DNA from: Pseudaminobacter soli (ex Li et al. 2025)
Lineage (GTDB): Bacteria; Pseudomonadota; Alphaproteobacteria; Rhizobiales; Rhizobiaceae
Assembly (NCBI RefSeq): GCF_029892515.1
Contig: NZ_JARXVF010000002.1
Location: 558,001 to 622,000, forward strand
Direction: 5' to 3'
DNA: 64,000 bases
The notes beneath the pieces are model-generated. The model saw only the letters and a list, made by a program, of their open reading frames with translations. It ran no database searches and was not told the DNA's origin. This document shows, piece by piece, positions 28,830 to 37,102 of the stretch (position 1 is the first letter of the stretch; each line of letters begins with the position of its first letter). The translations under genes and the position numbers were made by a program.

Positions 28830-29546
28830 CTATGTCCTGACCATTCGCCCGTTCTTCGACCGCTCTTCGAGCCGCCCGACAAGCATCAGAACGGGGAAAC
28901 AGAAGGCGAAGTAAAGGGCGCCTGCCAGGAAATATATATAGAGAATATCACCTGGGAACCGCACGATCGAGATATCGGCCTGCCGCATAAGCTCGACGAT
29001 ACCCACCACCGACACGATCGACGTCGCCTTGATCAGCGTGACATAGACGCCGCCAAGTGCCGGCAGGATCAGCCCGACGGATTGCGGCAGGATGATCAGC
29101 CGCAGCGTCTTGAGCCGGGTGAAGCCGAGTGCGAACGCGCCTTCCCATTGCCCGCGCGGAATAGCGCGAATGGCGCCGCTGACGATTTCGGTCACATAGC
29201 TCGACGTATAAATGCCGAGGCTTACGAAAGCGGCTGTCTGCGAGTCCCACTGAAGCCAGGAATAGCCGGTGTTGGGCAGCACGAAATAGATCACATAGAG
29301 CTGGACCAGAAAGGGCGTGCCACGCAGCAGATGCAGGTAGGCGCCGATCAGAGGCGTTGCGATGCGGATATATTGGCCGCGAAGAATGCCCAGCATCCCC
29401 CCGAATAAGGAGCCCCAGACGATGCCGACCAAGGCAAGCTTGAGCGTCTCCACGAAACCCTTGAGCAGCGCGGGCATCACCGCGGCGGCGATTTTCCAGT
29501 AATGGGCGAGATCGCTGCCCAGGAAATCGAGAAGCTGGCTGATCAT
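28830..29546 (-). CDS. Polar amino acid ABC transporter permease (second)
   Basis: 238 aa, about five membrane helices, HisM/HisQ type. The EAA loop reads GQWEGAFALGFTRLKTLRLI followed by ILPQSVGLILPALGG. The early LLRGTPFLVQLYVIYFVLP motif is typical of amino acid permeases. It starts by ATGA overlap with the preceding permease stop (29543-29546), so the two are coupled and should form the heterodimeric channel of the importer. Confidence 0.93.
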   Translation of the reverse strand: MISQLLDFLGSDLAHYWKIAAAVMPALLKGFVETLKLALVGIVWGSLFGGMLGILRGQYIRIATPLIGAYLHLLRGTPFLVQLYVIYFVLPNTGYSWLQWDSQTAAFVSLGIYTSSYVTEIVSGAIRAIPRGQWEGAFALGFTRLKTLRLIILPQSVGLILPALGGVYVTLIKATSIVSVVGIVELMRQADISIVRFPGDILYIYFLAGALYFAFCFPVLMLVGRLEERSKNGRMVRT

Positions 29547-30250
29547 GCCGGTACCCTCCAGCCGCGCCCCGCCAGACGATCCTCGACCAACCGCGACAGG
29601 AAAAGCACCAGCAGATAGATGACGAAGTAGATCGCGGCGATGGTGAGGAATGCTTCGTTCGGTCGGACACGGTCGCTGTTCAGCAGCATGCCTGCGCTGA
29701 CGAGATCGAAAACCGTGATCAGCGACAAAAGCGAGGTATCCTTGATCAGGATGGCCGTCTGCCCGAGCAGAGCGGGAATGATGTTCACGATGCCTTGCGG
29801 CAGGATGACATAGCGATATTGCTGGAAGGTTGTCATGCCGACCGCAATCGCACCCTCCCTCTGGCCATTCGGCACGGAAAGAAGCCCGGAGCGGATGATC
29901 TCCGCCATATAGGCACCGGTATGCATGGTCAGCGCTATGATGCCGAGAATGATTTCGGGCAGTCGCCCCATCGACGGAAAGATCGCAGGCAGGCCGAAAT
30001 AGACGATGTAGATCTGCAGCAAGAGCGGCGTCGACCGGATGATCTGGACATATGCCGCTGCCGGATATGACAGAAACCGCCGACCTGAGATTCTCATCAA
30101 GGCAAGCGCAAGGCCGAAGACAAGGGAGAGGGCGAGACTGAAGGCTGCCGCAGTGACCGTGTGGCCAACGCCCCTTGCAAACTCATCGACATATTGGCCG
30201 ACAATCCGGATGTTATATGCGGACTGGATGGCACTGACGAAATCTTCCAC
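29543..30250 (-). CDS. Polar amino acid ABC transporter permease (first)
   Basis: About 235 aa, HisQ/HisM type, with the motif IIRSTPLLLQIYIVYFGLP and the EAA loop GQREGAIAVGMTTFQQYRYV followed by ILPQGIVNIIPALLG. The GTG at 30250 is chosen because GGGAGGGG lies directly upstream; an in-frame ATG at 30262 would put that ribosome binding site inside the gene. It follows the binding-protein gene by about 70 bp and overlaps the second permease by 4 nt. Confidence 0.9.
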   Translation of the reverse strand: MEDFVSAIQSAYNIRIVGQYVDEFARGVGHTVTAAAFSLALSLVFGLALALMRISGRRFLSYPAAAYVQIIRSTPLLLQIYIVYFGLPAIFPSMGRLPEIILGIIALTMHTGAYMAEIIRSGLLSVPNGQREGAIAVGMTTFQQYRYVILPQGIVNIIPALLGQTAILIKDTSLLSLITVFDLVSAGMLLNSDRVRPNEAFLTIAAIYFVIYLLVLFLSRLVEDRLAGRGWRVPA

Positions 30251-30319
30251 GACCCCTCCCATGCGAGCATCAAGGCTTCGGGCAGCGGTGCGCGCCGCCC
30301 GAAGCCTGAGGCAAAGGCT

Positions 30320-31117
30320 TTACTTGTGATCCTTTTCCCAGGCGGTGGTGTTCCACCAGTAGTCCAGCAGCCTGTCGAGCTTGCGGTCGGCCGTGATCAG
30401 ATCGATGTAGTTGTCCATCCAGAACTTGAGCTGGATGTTCTCCTTGCGGGTGGCAAATGCCAGCGGCTCGCGCGTGATGACGCCGTCAAGAACCTTCAGA
30501 TTGTCGAAGCTGGTCGCATAGGCGGCAACGTTGCTGACGCTGGAGACGGCGGCATCGACACGGCCCGAGGCCACTGCCTGGGCCGAGGCCGGACCGCTGG
30601 CGAATTCTTTGGCCGTGGCGTTCGGCATGAACTCCTTGATGGCGACGACATAGGTTCCGCCCTGCGTGCCGCCGACGTTCACGCCAGCAGCGTTCAGGTC
30701 TTCCCACTTGGTGAAGGGTTTGTCCTTGGCCGTAAACGCGATCGTGTCCTGGTAGAAGAACGGCTTGGAGAACAGCAGCGCGGCGGTGCGTTCCGGCGTC
30801 GGGGTCATGTCGGCCGCGATGATGTCGAACTTGTCGGCCAGGAGAGCCGGGATCAGGCCCTTCCAGTCATAGTCCTGGATGACGAGCTTCACGTTGAGGT
30901 CCTTCGCCATCATGGTGACGAGGTCGATGGCAAGCCCCGTACGCTCGCCGTTCTTGTCGATGAAGCTGACCGGCTCGCCCTGCGTCTGGACGCCGACCCG
31001 CAGCTCGCCGCGCTGCAGAATCCTGTCCATGATGTCGTCGGCATAGGCCGCCGTAGACGCCGCGATTGCGGTGGCAGCAACGACTGCGGTTGCTATAGAC
31101 TTCAGAATTCGTCTCAT
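30320..31117 (-). CDS. Periplasmic amino acid-binding protein of the ABC importer
   Basis: About 265 aa, with a Sec signal peptide (MRRILKSIATAVVAATAIAA, cleaved near AAYADD). The mature part is a family 3 solute-binding protein (GELRVGVQTQGEPVSFIDKN, LNVKLVIQDYDWKGLIPALL, FDIIAADMTPTPERTAALLF). A ligand-site Asp/Arg pattern of the polar amino acid group is present (DMTPTPER). Ligand is unknown. The ATG at 31117 is preferred because GGGAGG lies upstream of it; the ATG-like start at 31141 lacks one. Confidence 0.93.
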   Translation of the reverse strand: MRRILKSIATAVVAATAIAASTAAYADDIMDRILQRGELRVGVQTQGEPVSFIDKNGERTGLAIDLVTMMAKDLNVKLVIQDYDWKGLIPALLADKFDIIAADMTPTPERTAALLFSKPFFYQDTIAFTAKDKPFTKWEDLNAAGVNVGGTQGGTYVVAIKEFMPNATAKEFASGPASAQAVASGRVDAAVSSVSNVAAYATSFDNLKVLDGVITREPLAFATRKENIQLKFWMDNYIDLITADRKLDRLLDYWWNTTAWEKDHK

Positions 31118-31164
31118 TGACTTTCCTCCCACTTGAGACAACTCAGCGCCGGATAAGGACGACG

Positions 31165-32004
31165 CTATCCAACGAGCGAAAGAAACTTTCGCGTTCGTTC
31201 ACTCTGCGCATTGAGAAATACTTGCTCGGGCGGCCCCATCTCGACGATCGCGCCGGCATCCATGAAAACCACCCGGTCGGCCACTTCCCGCGCGAAATGC
31301 ATCTCGTGCGTCACCACGACCATGGTCATGCCTTCGCCGGCGAGTTCGCGCATCAGGTCGAGGACACCGCCGACCGTCTCGGGATCGAGCGCCGATGTGG
31401 CCTCGTCGAACAGCATCACCCGTGGGTTCATCGCCAGGGCTCGCGCGATCGCCACGCGCTGCTGCTGGCCGCCGGAGAGCTGCGAGGGATAATTGTTCGC
31501 GCGCTCCAGCATTCCGACCTTGGCGAGAAACTTCCTGGCATTCGCCTCGGCCTCGGCGCGTGGGCGCCGCTTGACCGCGACCTGCGGGAGGACGACGTTT
31601 TCCATCGCCGTCTTGTGAAGGAAAAGGTTGAAGTGCTGGAACACCATGCCGACCTTCGTCCGAAAGGCTGGCAGGTTCGTCGTCTTGTCGGTCACGACGT
31701 CGCCGTTCACGACGATGGTGCCGGAATCGATCTTCTCCAGTGCGTTGAGCGTGCGCAGCAAGGTGCTCTTGCCAGAGCCCGAAGGGCCGATAATGACGAC
31801 CACCTCGCCGGATTTCACCGTCAAGGAAACATCGTCTAGCGCAACGATGCCGGAACTGTTTGCTGTCGCCGGATAGCGCTTCTTGACTGACTTTATTTCG
31901 ATCGAAATCGCTCCCGGACATTGTCCGGGCGCGGCAATGGCAGCGCTCAAGTCAGTTCCCCCACGCCCGTCCAATCGGGCAAGAGGGAACCTATCGAAGC
32001 GCAA
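31165..32004 (-). CDS. Amino acid ABC transporter ATP-binding protein
   Basis: 279 aa, GlnQ/HisP type. Walker [11 protein letters not shown]-loop region [11 protein letters not shown], signature LSGGQQQR, Walker [13 protein letters not shown] and switch VTHEM are all intact. The core starts at [19 protein letters not shown], preceded by about 35 residues of low conservation, so a later start (for example a TTG just upstream of the core) is possible. It is the first gene of the operon ATPase, binding protein, two permeases, YheO-type regulator, PLP enzyme; the promoter should lie in the AT-rich stretch 32005-32060. Confidence 0.92.
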   Translation of the reverse strand: MRFDRFPLARLDGRGGTDLSAAIAAPGQCPGAISIEIKSVKKRYPATANSSGIVALDDVSLTVKSGEVVVIIGPSGSGKSTLLRTLNALEKIDSGTIVVNGDVVTDKTTNLPAFRTKVGMVFQHFNLFLHKTAMENVVLPQVAVKRRPRAEAEANARKFLAKVGMLERANNYPSQLSGGQQQRVAIARALAMNPRVMLFDEATSALDPETVGGVLDLMRELAGEGMTMVVVTHEMHFAREVADRVVFMDAGAIVEMGPPEQVFLNAQSERTRKFLSLVG

Positions 32005-32191
32005 TTGTGATTGTCAAACTTTTTTTATTCTAAAAATTTTTTGTAAGATCGATGGCGCCGCTTGCCAGTGATCATCGGAACCGAGCGCTGCGTTGAAACG
32101 CCCATTTTCCCTGACTGGCGGCTCAACTCATGATAGACTTTTCCGCGAACCGAATGATTGCCGGTGGTGTCTGCCACCGCGGGAGGTTCTG

Positions 32192-32716
32192 ATGGACATA
32201 CGTCCAATTGTGATGTTGGCCACGGTCTACCTTATTGGCGCAGCGCCCGTTGCTCTGGCCGCAGATAAGCCCAACGATCCCCAGATCGCACACATCGCCT
32301 ATACCGCGGGCGTGATCGACGTCGAAGCGGCGAAGCAAGCCCTGGCGAAATCCAAAAACAAGGAAGTTCGGGATTTTGCTCAAGACATGGTGCGCGACCA
32401 CAAAACCGTGAACGAACAGGCGCTTGCCCTGGTCAAGAAACTCAAGGTTACGCCCGAGGACAATGACACCAGCAAGGCCTTGACCAAAGCGGCCAGTTCA
32501 GAGCTCGCCAAGTTGACCAAGCTGGACGGCGCGGCCTTTGACAAGGCCTATATCGAAAACGAGGTCGCCTATCATAAGGAGGTGAACGCTGCGCTCCAGA
32601 ACGTGCTGATCCCGTCGGCCAGCAATGCCGAACTCAAAAGCCTGCTCGAAACCGGTCTGAAGATATTTCAGGGCCACGAACAGCACGCCGAGCAGGTTGC
32701 CGCCGGGCTGAAGTAG
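32192..32716 (+). CDS. DUF4142 periplasmic protein
   Basis: 174 aa. Signal peptide residues 1-22 (TVYLIGAAPVALAAD). The rest is the DUF4142 four-helix, ferritin-like domain (HIAYTAGVIDVEAAKQALAK, VRDFAQDMVRDHKTVNEQAL, FDKAYIENEVAYHKEVN, GHEQHAEQV). GGGAGG upstream of the ATG at 32192 fixes the start. The family is common in soil proteobacteria and often sits with cupredoxins, suggesting an envelope stress or metal role. The next gene, a cupredoxin, starts 9 bp downstream, so they form an operon. Confidence 0.88.
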   Translation: MDIRPIVMLATVYLIGAAPVALAADKPNDPQIAHIAYTAGVIDVEAAKQALAKSKNKEVRDFAQDMVRDHKTVNEQALALVKKLKVTPEDNDTSKALTKAASSELAKLTKLDGAAFDKAYIENEVAYHKEVNAALQNVLIPSASNAELKSLLETGLKIFQGHEQHAEQVAAGLK

Positions 32717-32725
32717 GAGGGAGCG

Positions 32726-33043
32726 ATGGTGTCAAGACGGTATCTGTTGGCCACCGCCGTACTGGCGCTGGTCACGAGTGGTGGCGCCCAAGCGGAGACC
32801 ATTCAGGTCACGATCAAAAAACTGGCGTTCGCTCCGGCAGACATCCATGTCAAGGTCGGCGATACGGTGAAATGGGTGAATATGGATGCCGTCGCTCATT
32901 CGGCAACGACCAAGGGCGGATGGGATGTGACCATTCCTCCGAACAAGAGCGCCAGCGAGGTGATGAAGAAGGCAGGAGAGTTCAACTACCACTGCCGCTT
33001 TCACCCGAACATGACGGGCCATATTACCGTGGCTGGGCGATAA
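32726..33043 (+). CDS. Amicyanin/plastocyanin-like cupredoxin
   Basis: 105 aa with a 23-residue signal peptide (ending GGAQAE). The type 1 copper site is visible: His in MDAVAHSATT and the Cys-His-Met set in YHCRFHPNM, with a short loop typical of amicyanin/pseudoazurin-like domains. It is predicted to be a periplasmic electron-transfer or copper-binding protein. GGAGGGAGCG precedes the ATG. It is co-transcribed with the DUF4142 gene. The electron partner is not encoded nearby. Confidence 0.9.
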   Translation: MVSRRYLLATAVLALVTSGGAQAETIQVTIKKLAFAPADIHVKVGDTVKWVNMDAVAHSATTKGGWDVTIPPNKSASEVMKKAGEFNYHCRFHPNMTGHITVAGR

Positions 33044-33056
33044 CCGCCTCCAGTAG

Positions 33057-33293
33057 CGCTGCGAGCCCGGGCCGCGTGGCGGCAAGGCAAGCCCCGAGCA
33101 GGTGCAGGAACTCCAGGAAGCCCGTCAATCCTTCGACGAGGCGATCGAGGCCGCTTCTGGCAATACCGCCCGCGCGGTCCGCGCCCTCCAACTCGAAACC
33201 GAACTGCGCACCGATCCGCGCCCCCGCGCCGACCTATTCATAGAGCGCTGGCTCAGAATCCTCAGACTTACTTGCAAATTGGCCTGCCCTTGA
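33057..33293 (+). pseudogene. Fragment of a TraA-type conjugal relaxase
   Basis: About 78 residues of open frame bounded by stops, with no proper start. The stretch QELQEARQSFDEAIEAASGN, then TARAVRALQLETELRTDP and RADLFIERW, resembles the C-terminal region of Ti/rhizobial plasmid relaxase TraA (pattern ALQLE(S/T)E(L/M)R(T/A)DP, R-A-D-x-F-(V/I)-E-R-W). The nickase and helicase parts are absent. It is probably a relic of an integrated plasmid or conjugative element, next to a toxin-antitoxin pair that may come from the same source. Confidence 0.6.
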
Positions 33294-33310
33294 TATAGTA
33301 GGCAATATCA
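33272..33310 (+). promoter_or_regulatory. Candidate promoter/operator of the Phd-VapC pair
   Basis: A possible -35 TTGCAA (33272-33277) and -10 TATAGT (33294-33299) are 16 bp apart. TGATAT (33291-33296) and ATATCA (33305-33310) form an inverted repeat over the -10 box, as expected for autoregulation by the antitoxin. Confidence 0.45.
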
Positions 33311-33328
33311 CTACTGCAGGAGTATCCC

Positions 33329-33574
33329 ATGGAGGAAGCCGTTTCCGCCGCCGATGCGAACCGCAAATTTTCCCTCATTCTGCGCAGCGTCAAGGAGGGC
33401 CATAGCTATGTCGTCACCAGCCATGGACGGCCCGTTGCCCGGATCGTTCCCGCAGACAGGCGCGAGACCGTGGCGACGGGTGCGCGCAACGCCCTTCTGT
33501 CCCGCCTTGAGCAGCAGCCCGTCGTGAATGCCGGACGCTGGACCCGCGACGAGCTTTACGAGGATGAACGGTGA
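33329..33574 (+). CDS. Phd/YefM-type antitoxin
   Basis: 81 aa. The N-terminal half matches the Phd/YefM DNA-binding fold (VSAADANRKFSLILRSVKEG, then YVVTSHGRPVARIVP). The C-terminal tail (RWTRDELYEDER) would wrap the toxin. GGAG lies upstream of the ATG. It overlaps the toxin start by GTGA (33571-33574), the usual coupling of such pairs. Confidence 0.92.
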   Translation: MEEAVSAADANRKFSLILRSVKEGHSYVVTSHGRPVARIVPADRRETVATGARNALLSRLEQQPVVNAGRWTRDELYEDER

Positions 33575-34023
33575 AGGTCGCGCTCGACACCAATTTCCTG
33601 GCCTATGCCGAAGGCGTGAACGGGGCCGACCGGCGCGCCGTTGCGCTGGACCTTGTGAAGCGCTTGCCGGCGGGAAGCGCGATCATTCCAGTTCAGGTGA
33701 TCGGTGAGTTGTTCAATGTGCTGGTTCGCAAGGCGGGGCGGACGCGCGGCGAGGCGCGCGAAGCCTTGCAGGGCTGGCGCGATGCCTTTCCTGTTGCCGA
33801 CACGACCGCAGAGGCAATGCAAGCCGCCGTCGATCTGGCTAGCGACCACAAGTTCGGTATCTGGGATGCCGTGATTTTGTCGGTATCGTCGCAGGCCGGG
33901 TGTCGTCTTCTCCTGTCGGAAGACATGCAGGACGGCTTTACATGGGGCGGCGTCACCGTGGTGAACCCATTCGCGGCGACCAGACATACATTGCTGGAAG
34001 CGCTGTTGTCCGACGCAGACTGA
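33571..34023 (+). CDS. PIN-domain toxin (VapC-like ribonuclease)
   Basis: 150 aa PIN domain, with the first acidic residue in ALDTNFLAYAEG, a conserved Glu in GELFNVLVRKAG and a later Asp in FGIWDAVILSVSSQ. These proteins are Mg2+-dependent ribonucleases that cut RNA when freed from antitoxin. Start is GTG 33571, overlapping the antitoxin stop. The pairing of PIN with a Phd-type antitoxin is common. Located beside relaxase debris, it may have stabilised a former plasmid or element. Confidence 0.92.
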   Translation: MKVALDTNFLAYAEGVNGADRRAVALDLVKRLPAGSAIIPVQVIGELFNVLVRKAGRTRGEAREALQGWRDAFPVADTTAEAMQAAVDLASDHKFGIWDAVILSVSSQAGCRLLLSEDMQDGFTWGGVTVVNPFAATRHTLLEALLSDAD

Positions 34024-34240
34024 CACGGGAGAAAGCTGAACCGAACTGGCGACCCGTCCTATGTGCCGCCGTTCCTTCGCAATCGCCCCACGCTTGAGGT
34101 TTATGCCTTCACAGCCTGAATCTCGTGCCGCTTCATGCTTGTTTGTCTTCAATCACAGACAGGAACCGGCATGGAGAACGACGGCGACAAGGAGCATCGC
34201 GAATGTCGGTTTCGGTAAATGGCGGGGGGCGTACTATCCT

Positions 34241-35746
34241 TCAGATGCCGCCCATGCAGAGATATTTCATTTCAAGGTAGTCCTCGAGACCATGGCGGGA
34301 TCCTTCGCGCCCGATGCCGGACTGCTTCATCCCTCCAAAAGGTGCCGCCTCCGAGGACATGCGTCCTGTATTGATGCCCACCATGCCATATTCCAGGGCC
34401 TCTGCCACACGCCACACGCGCTTCAAATTCGAAGCGTAGAAATACGCGGCAAGGCCATAAATCGTATCGTTTGCGGCCCGGACAACCTGATCCGCGTCTT
34501 CGAAGCGGATGATCGGGGCCAAAGGCCCAAATGTCTCCTCCTGGGCCACTTTCATCTCATTGGAGACACTGGTGAGGACTGTGGGCTGGAAAAACGTACC
34601 GTTTGTGCCGATCCGGTGTCCGCCGCATCGGATTGCGCCGCCTTTTCCGATGGCGTCGGCGATGTGAGCTTCGATCTTGGCCAGAGCGTGCTTGTCGATC
34701 AGCGGCCCGATCGCGACGCCCGGATCGAAACCGTCGCCAACCGAAAGCTCACGAACCCTTTCAACGAATTTGTCGACGAACTCATCGTGGACGCCCGATT
34801 GGACGTAGAGGCGGTTCGCGGAAACGCAGGTCTGGCCGGCATTGCGAAACTTCGCCTGGATCGCGCCGTCAACAGCGGCGTCGACATCGGCATCGTCGAA
34901 AACGATGAAAGGTGCATTGCCGCCCAGTTCGAGGCTGACCTTCTTGATCTGGTCCGAGCACTGACGCATGAGCAGCCGCCCGACCTCGGTCGACCCGGTG
35001 AAGCTGATCTTGCGCACCGTGGGGTTGGAACAGAGTTCACGTCCCACCGCCGCGCCTTCGGAGGCGTAGATAAGGTTCACGACCCCGTCGGGGAAACCGG
35101 CCTCGGCGGCGAGCGCGAACATGGCCCCGGCAACCAGAGGCGTTTGTTCGGCGGGCTTCAGCACGATCGCGCACCCCGCCGCCAATGCCGGCGAGATCTT
35201 GCGCGCCACCATCGAGGCGGGAAAATTCCATGGCGTGATCGTGCCGACAACACCGATCGGCTGTTTGATCACCAGCATGCGACGGTCGGTCGACGGTGCC
35301 GAAATCGTCTCGCCATAGATGCGGTTGGCTTCTTCGGCATACCATTGCAGATACGCGGCCGCATGAGACACCTCCGACTTGGCTTCGGCAAGCGGCTTGC
35401 CCATCTCTGCCGTGAGAATTGCGGCGAGATCATCGGTATGGGTCACGATCAGCTGATGCCACCGCCAGAGCGTGTCGCTACGATCTCGCGCGGTCAACGC
35501 AGCCCATTCGGCCTGCGCGACATAGGCTTTGTCGATCGCCGCACGTGTCTCCTCGACGCCCATGTCGGGGAGTTCTGCCAGCAGTTCACCCGTGGATGGA
35601 TTTACGACCTCGAATGTGCGTCCGCCGACTGGCGTGCCAAGTGCCGGCATGCGATCGATGGAGCCAAACAGGTCCGGGGATTCCAGGTGACGGATCAGCG
35701 GTAGGCACAGGGGCAATACCGGTTCCTCCTCAAAAGCGGCTGACAT
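34241..35746 (-). CDS. NAD(P)-dependent succinate-semialdehyde dehydrogenase family
   Basis: About 501 aa, aldehyde dehydrogenase superfamily, GabD branch. Visible are the N-terminal VVNPSTGELLAELPDM, cofactor segment TPWNFPASMVARKISPALAA, catalytic Glu in LELGGNAPFIVFDDAD and catalytic Cys in FRNAGQTCVSANR (near residue 303), and C-terminal PFGGMKQSGIGREG. It should oxidise succinate semialdehyde or a similar omega-oxo acid. The ATG at 35746 is a compromise; an extension to 35833 is in frame but unlike the family. It is not clustered with a GABA transaminase, so the physiological substrate is open. Confidence 0.88.
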   Translation of the reverse strand: MSAAFEEEPVLPLCLPLIRHLESPDLFGSIDRMPALGTPVGGRTFEVVNPSTGELLAELPDMGVEETRAAIDKAYVAQAEWAALTARDRSDTLWRWHQLIVTHTDDLAAILTAEMGKPLAEAKSEVSHAAAYLQWYAEEANRIYGETISAPSTDRRMLVIKQPIGVVGTITPWNFPASMVARKISPALAAGCAIVLKPAEQTPLVAGAMFALAAEAGFPDGVVNLIYASEGAAVGRELCSNPTVRKISFTGSTEVGRLLMRQCSDQIKKVSLELGGNAPFIVFDDADVDAAVDGAIQAKFRNAGQTCVSANRLYVQSGVHDEFVDKFVERVRELSVGDGFDPGVAIGPLIDKHALAKIEAHIADAIGKGGAIRCGGHRIGTNGTFFQPTVLTSVSNEMKVAQEETFGPLAPIIRFEDADQVVRAANDTIYGLAAYFYASNLKRVWRVAEALEYGMVGINTGRMSSEAAPFGGMKQSGIGREGSRHGLEDYLEMKYLCMGGI

Positions 35747-35855
35747 ATCGATTGGTTGAGCGCCGGCATCTAGCCAAAAATGTGGCCTGCTCATAGGGCC
35801 TGGAACGACCGGCTGCAGAACCACCGCCCGCAAAACGATTGCTGATCAGTGTAAC

Positions 35856-37061
35856 CTAGGAGCCGGCGAGGATGGTTCTTCGAACGGGCCACAAGCCTGC
35901 GAGCGTAACCAAGGCGAACGCTGCACCAGCCACGAAAGTGGCCTGCGGGCCTGCCAGGTCCCAAAGAACTCCGGCAATGAGGCTCGCGGCCAGCAGGGCA
36001 ACGCCCGTCGTCAAGTTGAACATCCCAAATGCGGTTCCCCGCAGTTCGGCCGGGGCAGTATCGGCGACCAAAGTGGCCAGTAGTCCCTGGGTGAAGCCCA
36101 TATGGAGCCCCCAGAGTACCGCTCCTACAACGACCCCGACAAAATCGCTTGAAAATGCGAGGAAAAGATCCGCTACGACCAGAAACACGAGGCCGATAGC
36201 CAAGAGCACAAGGCGGTTCACCCGATCGGCGAGTACGCCCACGGGGTAGGCCGACAGCGAATATGCGATGTTCATCAAGACGAGAATGATCGGGATGAGC
36301 GCAATTGGAAAGCCGACCGATTGCGCACGCAAGACCAGAAACGCCTCGCTGAAGCGGGCCAGTGTAAAAACTGTCGCAATGCCCACCACCCACCAATAGC
36401 CAGCGCCAAGTCGGCGCAACTCGTCACGCCTGAGCGGCATGCGAACACGTCGCAACTCCTTCGGGCGATCTGGTTCTTTTACGGCGACGACAAGCAAGCC
36501 GACCGCGAGAAACGCAGGCACGACGGCAATCCAGAACACGGTCTGGAAATGATCGGCCGTGAGCCACATAAAGCCGATCGCCATAAGAGGGCCGATGAAG
36601 GCCCCGGCGGTATCGAGCGATTGGCGCAGCCCGAAGCTTGCGCCGCGCAGATGCGGCGGCGCAATGTCGGCAATCAGGGCGTCTCGCGGAGCGCCTCGAA
36701 TGCCTTTGCCTACTCGATCGACAAAGCGCGCGGTAACGAGCCAATTGAGCGACGTGGCCAATGGGAAGACCGGCTTGGTGAGGGCCGCCAAACCGTAGCC
36801 AAGCACGGTCAAGAGCTTGCGCTTGCCGAGCCAGTCGCTCAGCGCCCCCGAAAAGACTTTTGTGATCGATGCGGTCGATTCCGCGATTCCTTCGATCATG
36901 CCCACTGCGAGCACCGAGGTTCCGAGCGCAGTCACCATGTAGATGGGCAAAAGTGCGTGGATCATCTCGGACGAGATATCCATAAGCAATGAAACAAAGC
37001 CGAGTGCCCATATCCCGGGCGGGATGGCTTGCCGTCTACTATTGATCTCCACTTTGGCCAT
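35856..37061 (-). CDS. Major facilitator superfamily transporter
   Basis: 401 aa, 11-12 membrane helices. MFS motif A-like loop ALSDWLGKRKLLTVLGYG follows helix 2, and the second half begins near SEAFLVLRAQSVGFPIALIP with the repeat motif VGVLADRVNRLVLLAIG. A conserved RFVDRVGKGIRGAPRDALIA segment is typical of a group of small-molecule exporters found in many proteobacteria. Substrate unknown. It is monocistronic, between gabD-like and two-component genes. Confidence 0.9.
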   Translation of the reverse strand: MAKVEINSRRQAIPPGIWALGFVSLLMDISSEMIHALLPIYMVTALGTSVLAVGMIEGIAESTASITKVFSGALSDWLGKRKLLTVLGYGLAALTKPVFPLATSLNWLVTARFVDRVGKGIRGAPRDALIADIAPPHLRGASFGLRQSLDTAGAFIGPLMAIGFMWLTADHFQTVFWIAVVPAFLAVGLLVVAVKEPDRPKELRRVRMPLRRDELRRLGAGYWWVVGIATVFTLARFSEAFLVLRAQSVGFPIALIPIILVLMNIAYSLSAYPVGVLADRVNRLVLLAIGLVFLVVADLFLAFSSDFVGVVVGAVLWGLHMGFTQGLLATLVADTAPAELRGTAFGMFNLTTGVALLAASLIAGVLWDLAGPQATFVAGAAFALVTLAGLWPVRRTILAGS

Positions 37062-37102
37062 TCTGCACCCAATCGCCCCGATCTGCCGATCGTTGCCATA
37101 AC

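Noticed and set aside
34024-34240. Possible in-frame extension or extra ORF after the PIN toxin stop (LNRTGDPSYVPPFLRNRP)
   Set aside because: It follows directly on the toxin stop in the same frame, has no start codon or ribosome binding site, and no recognised family; at most unidentified debris.
34061-35704. 547-codon plus-strand frame opposite the aldehyde dehydrogenase gene
   Set aside because: The minus strand encodes a clear aldehyde dehydrogenase with catalytic Glu and Cys; the plus frame has no recognisable domain.
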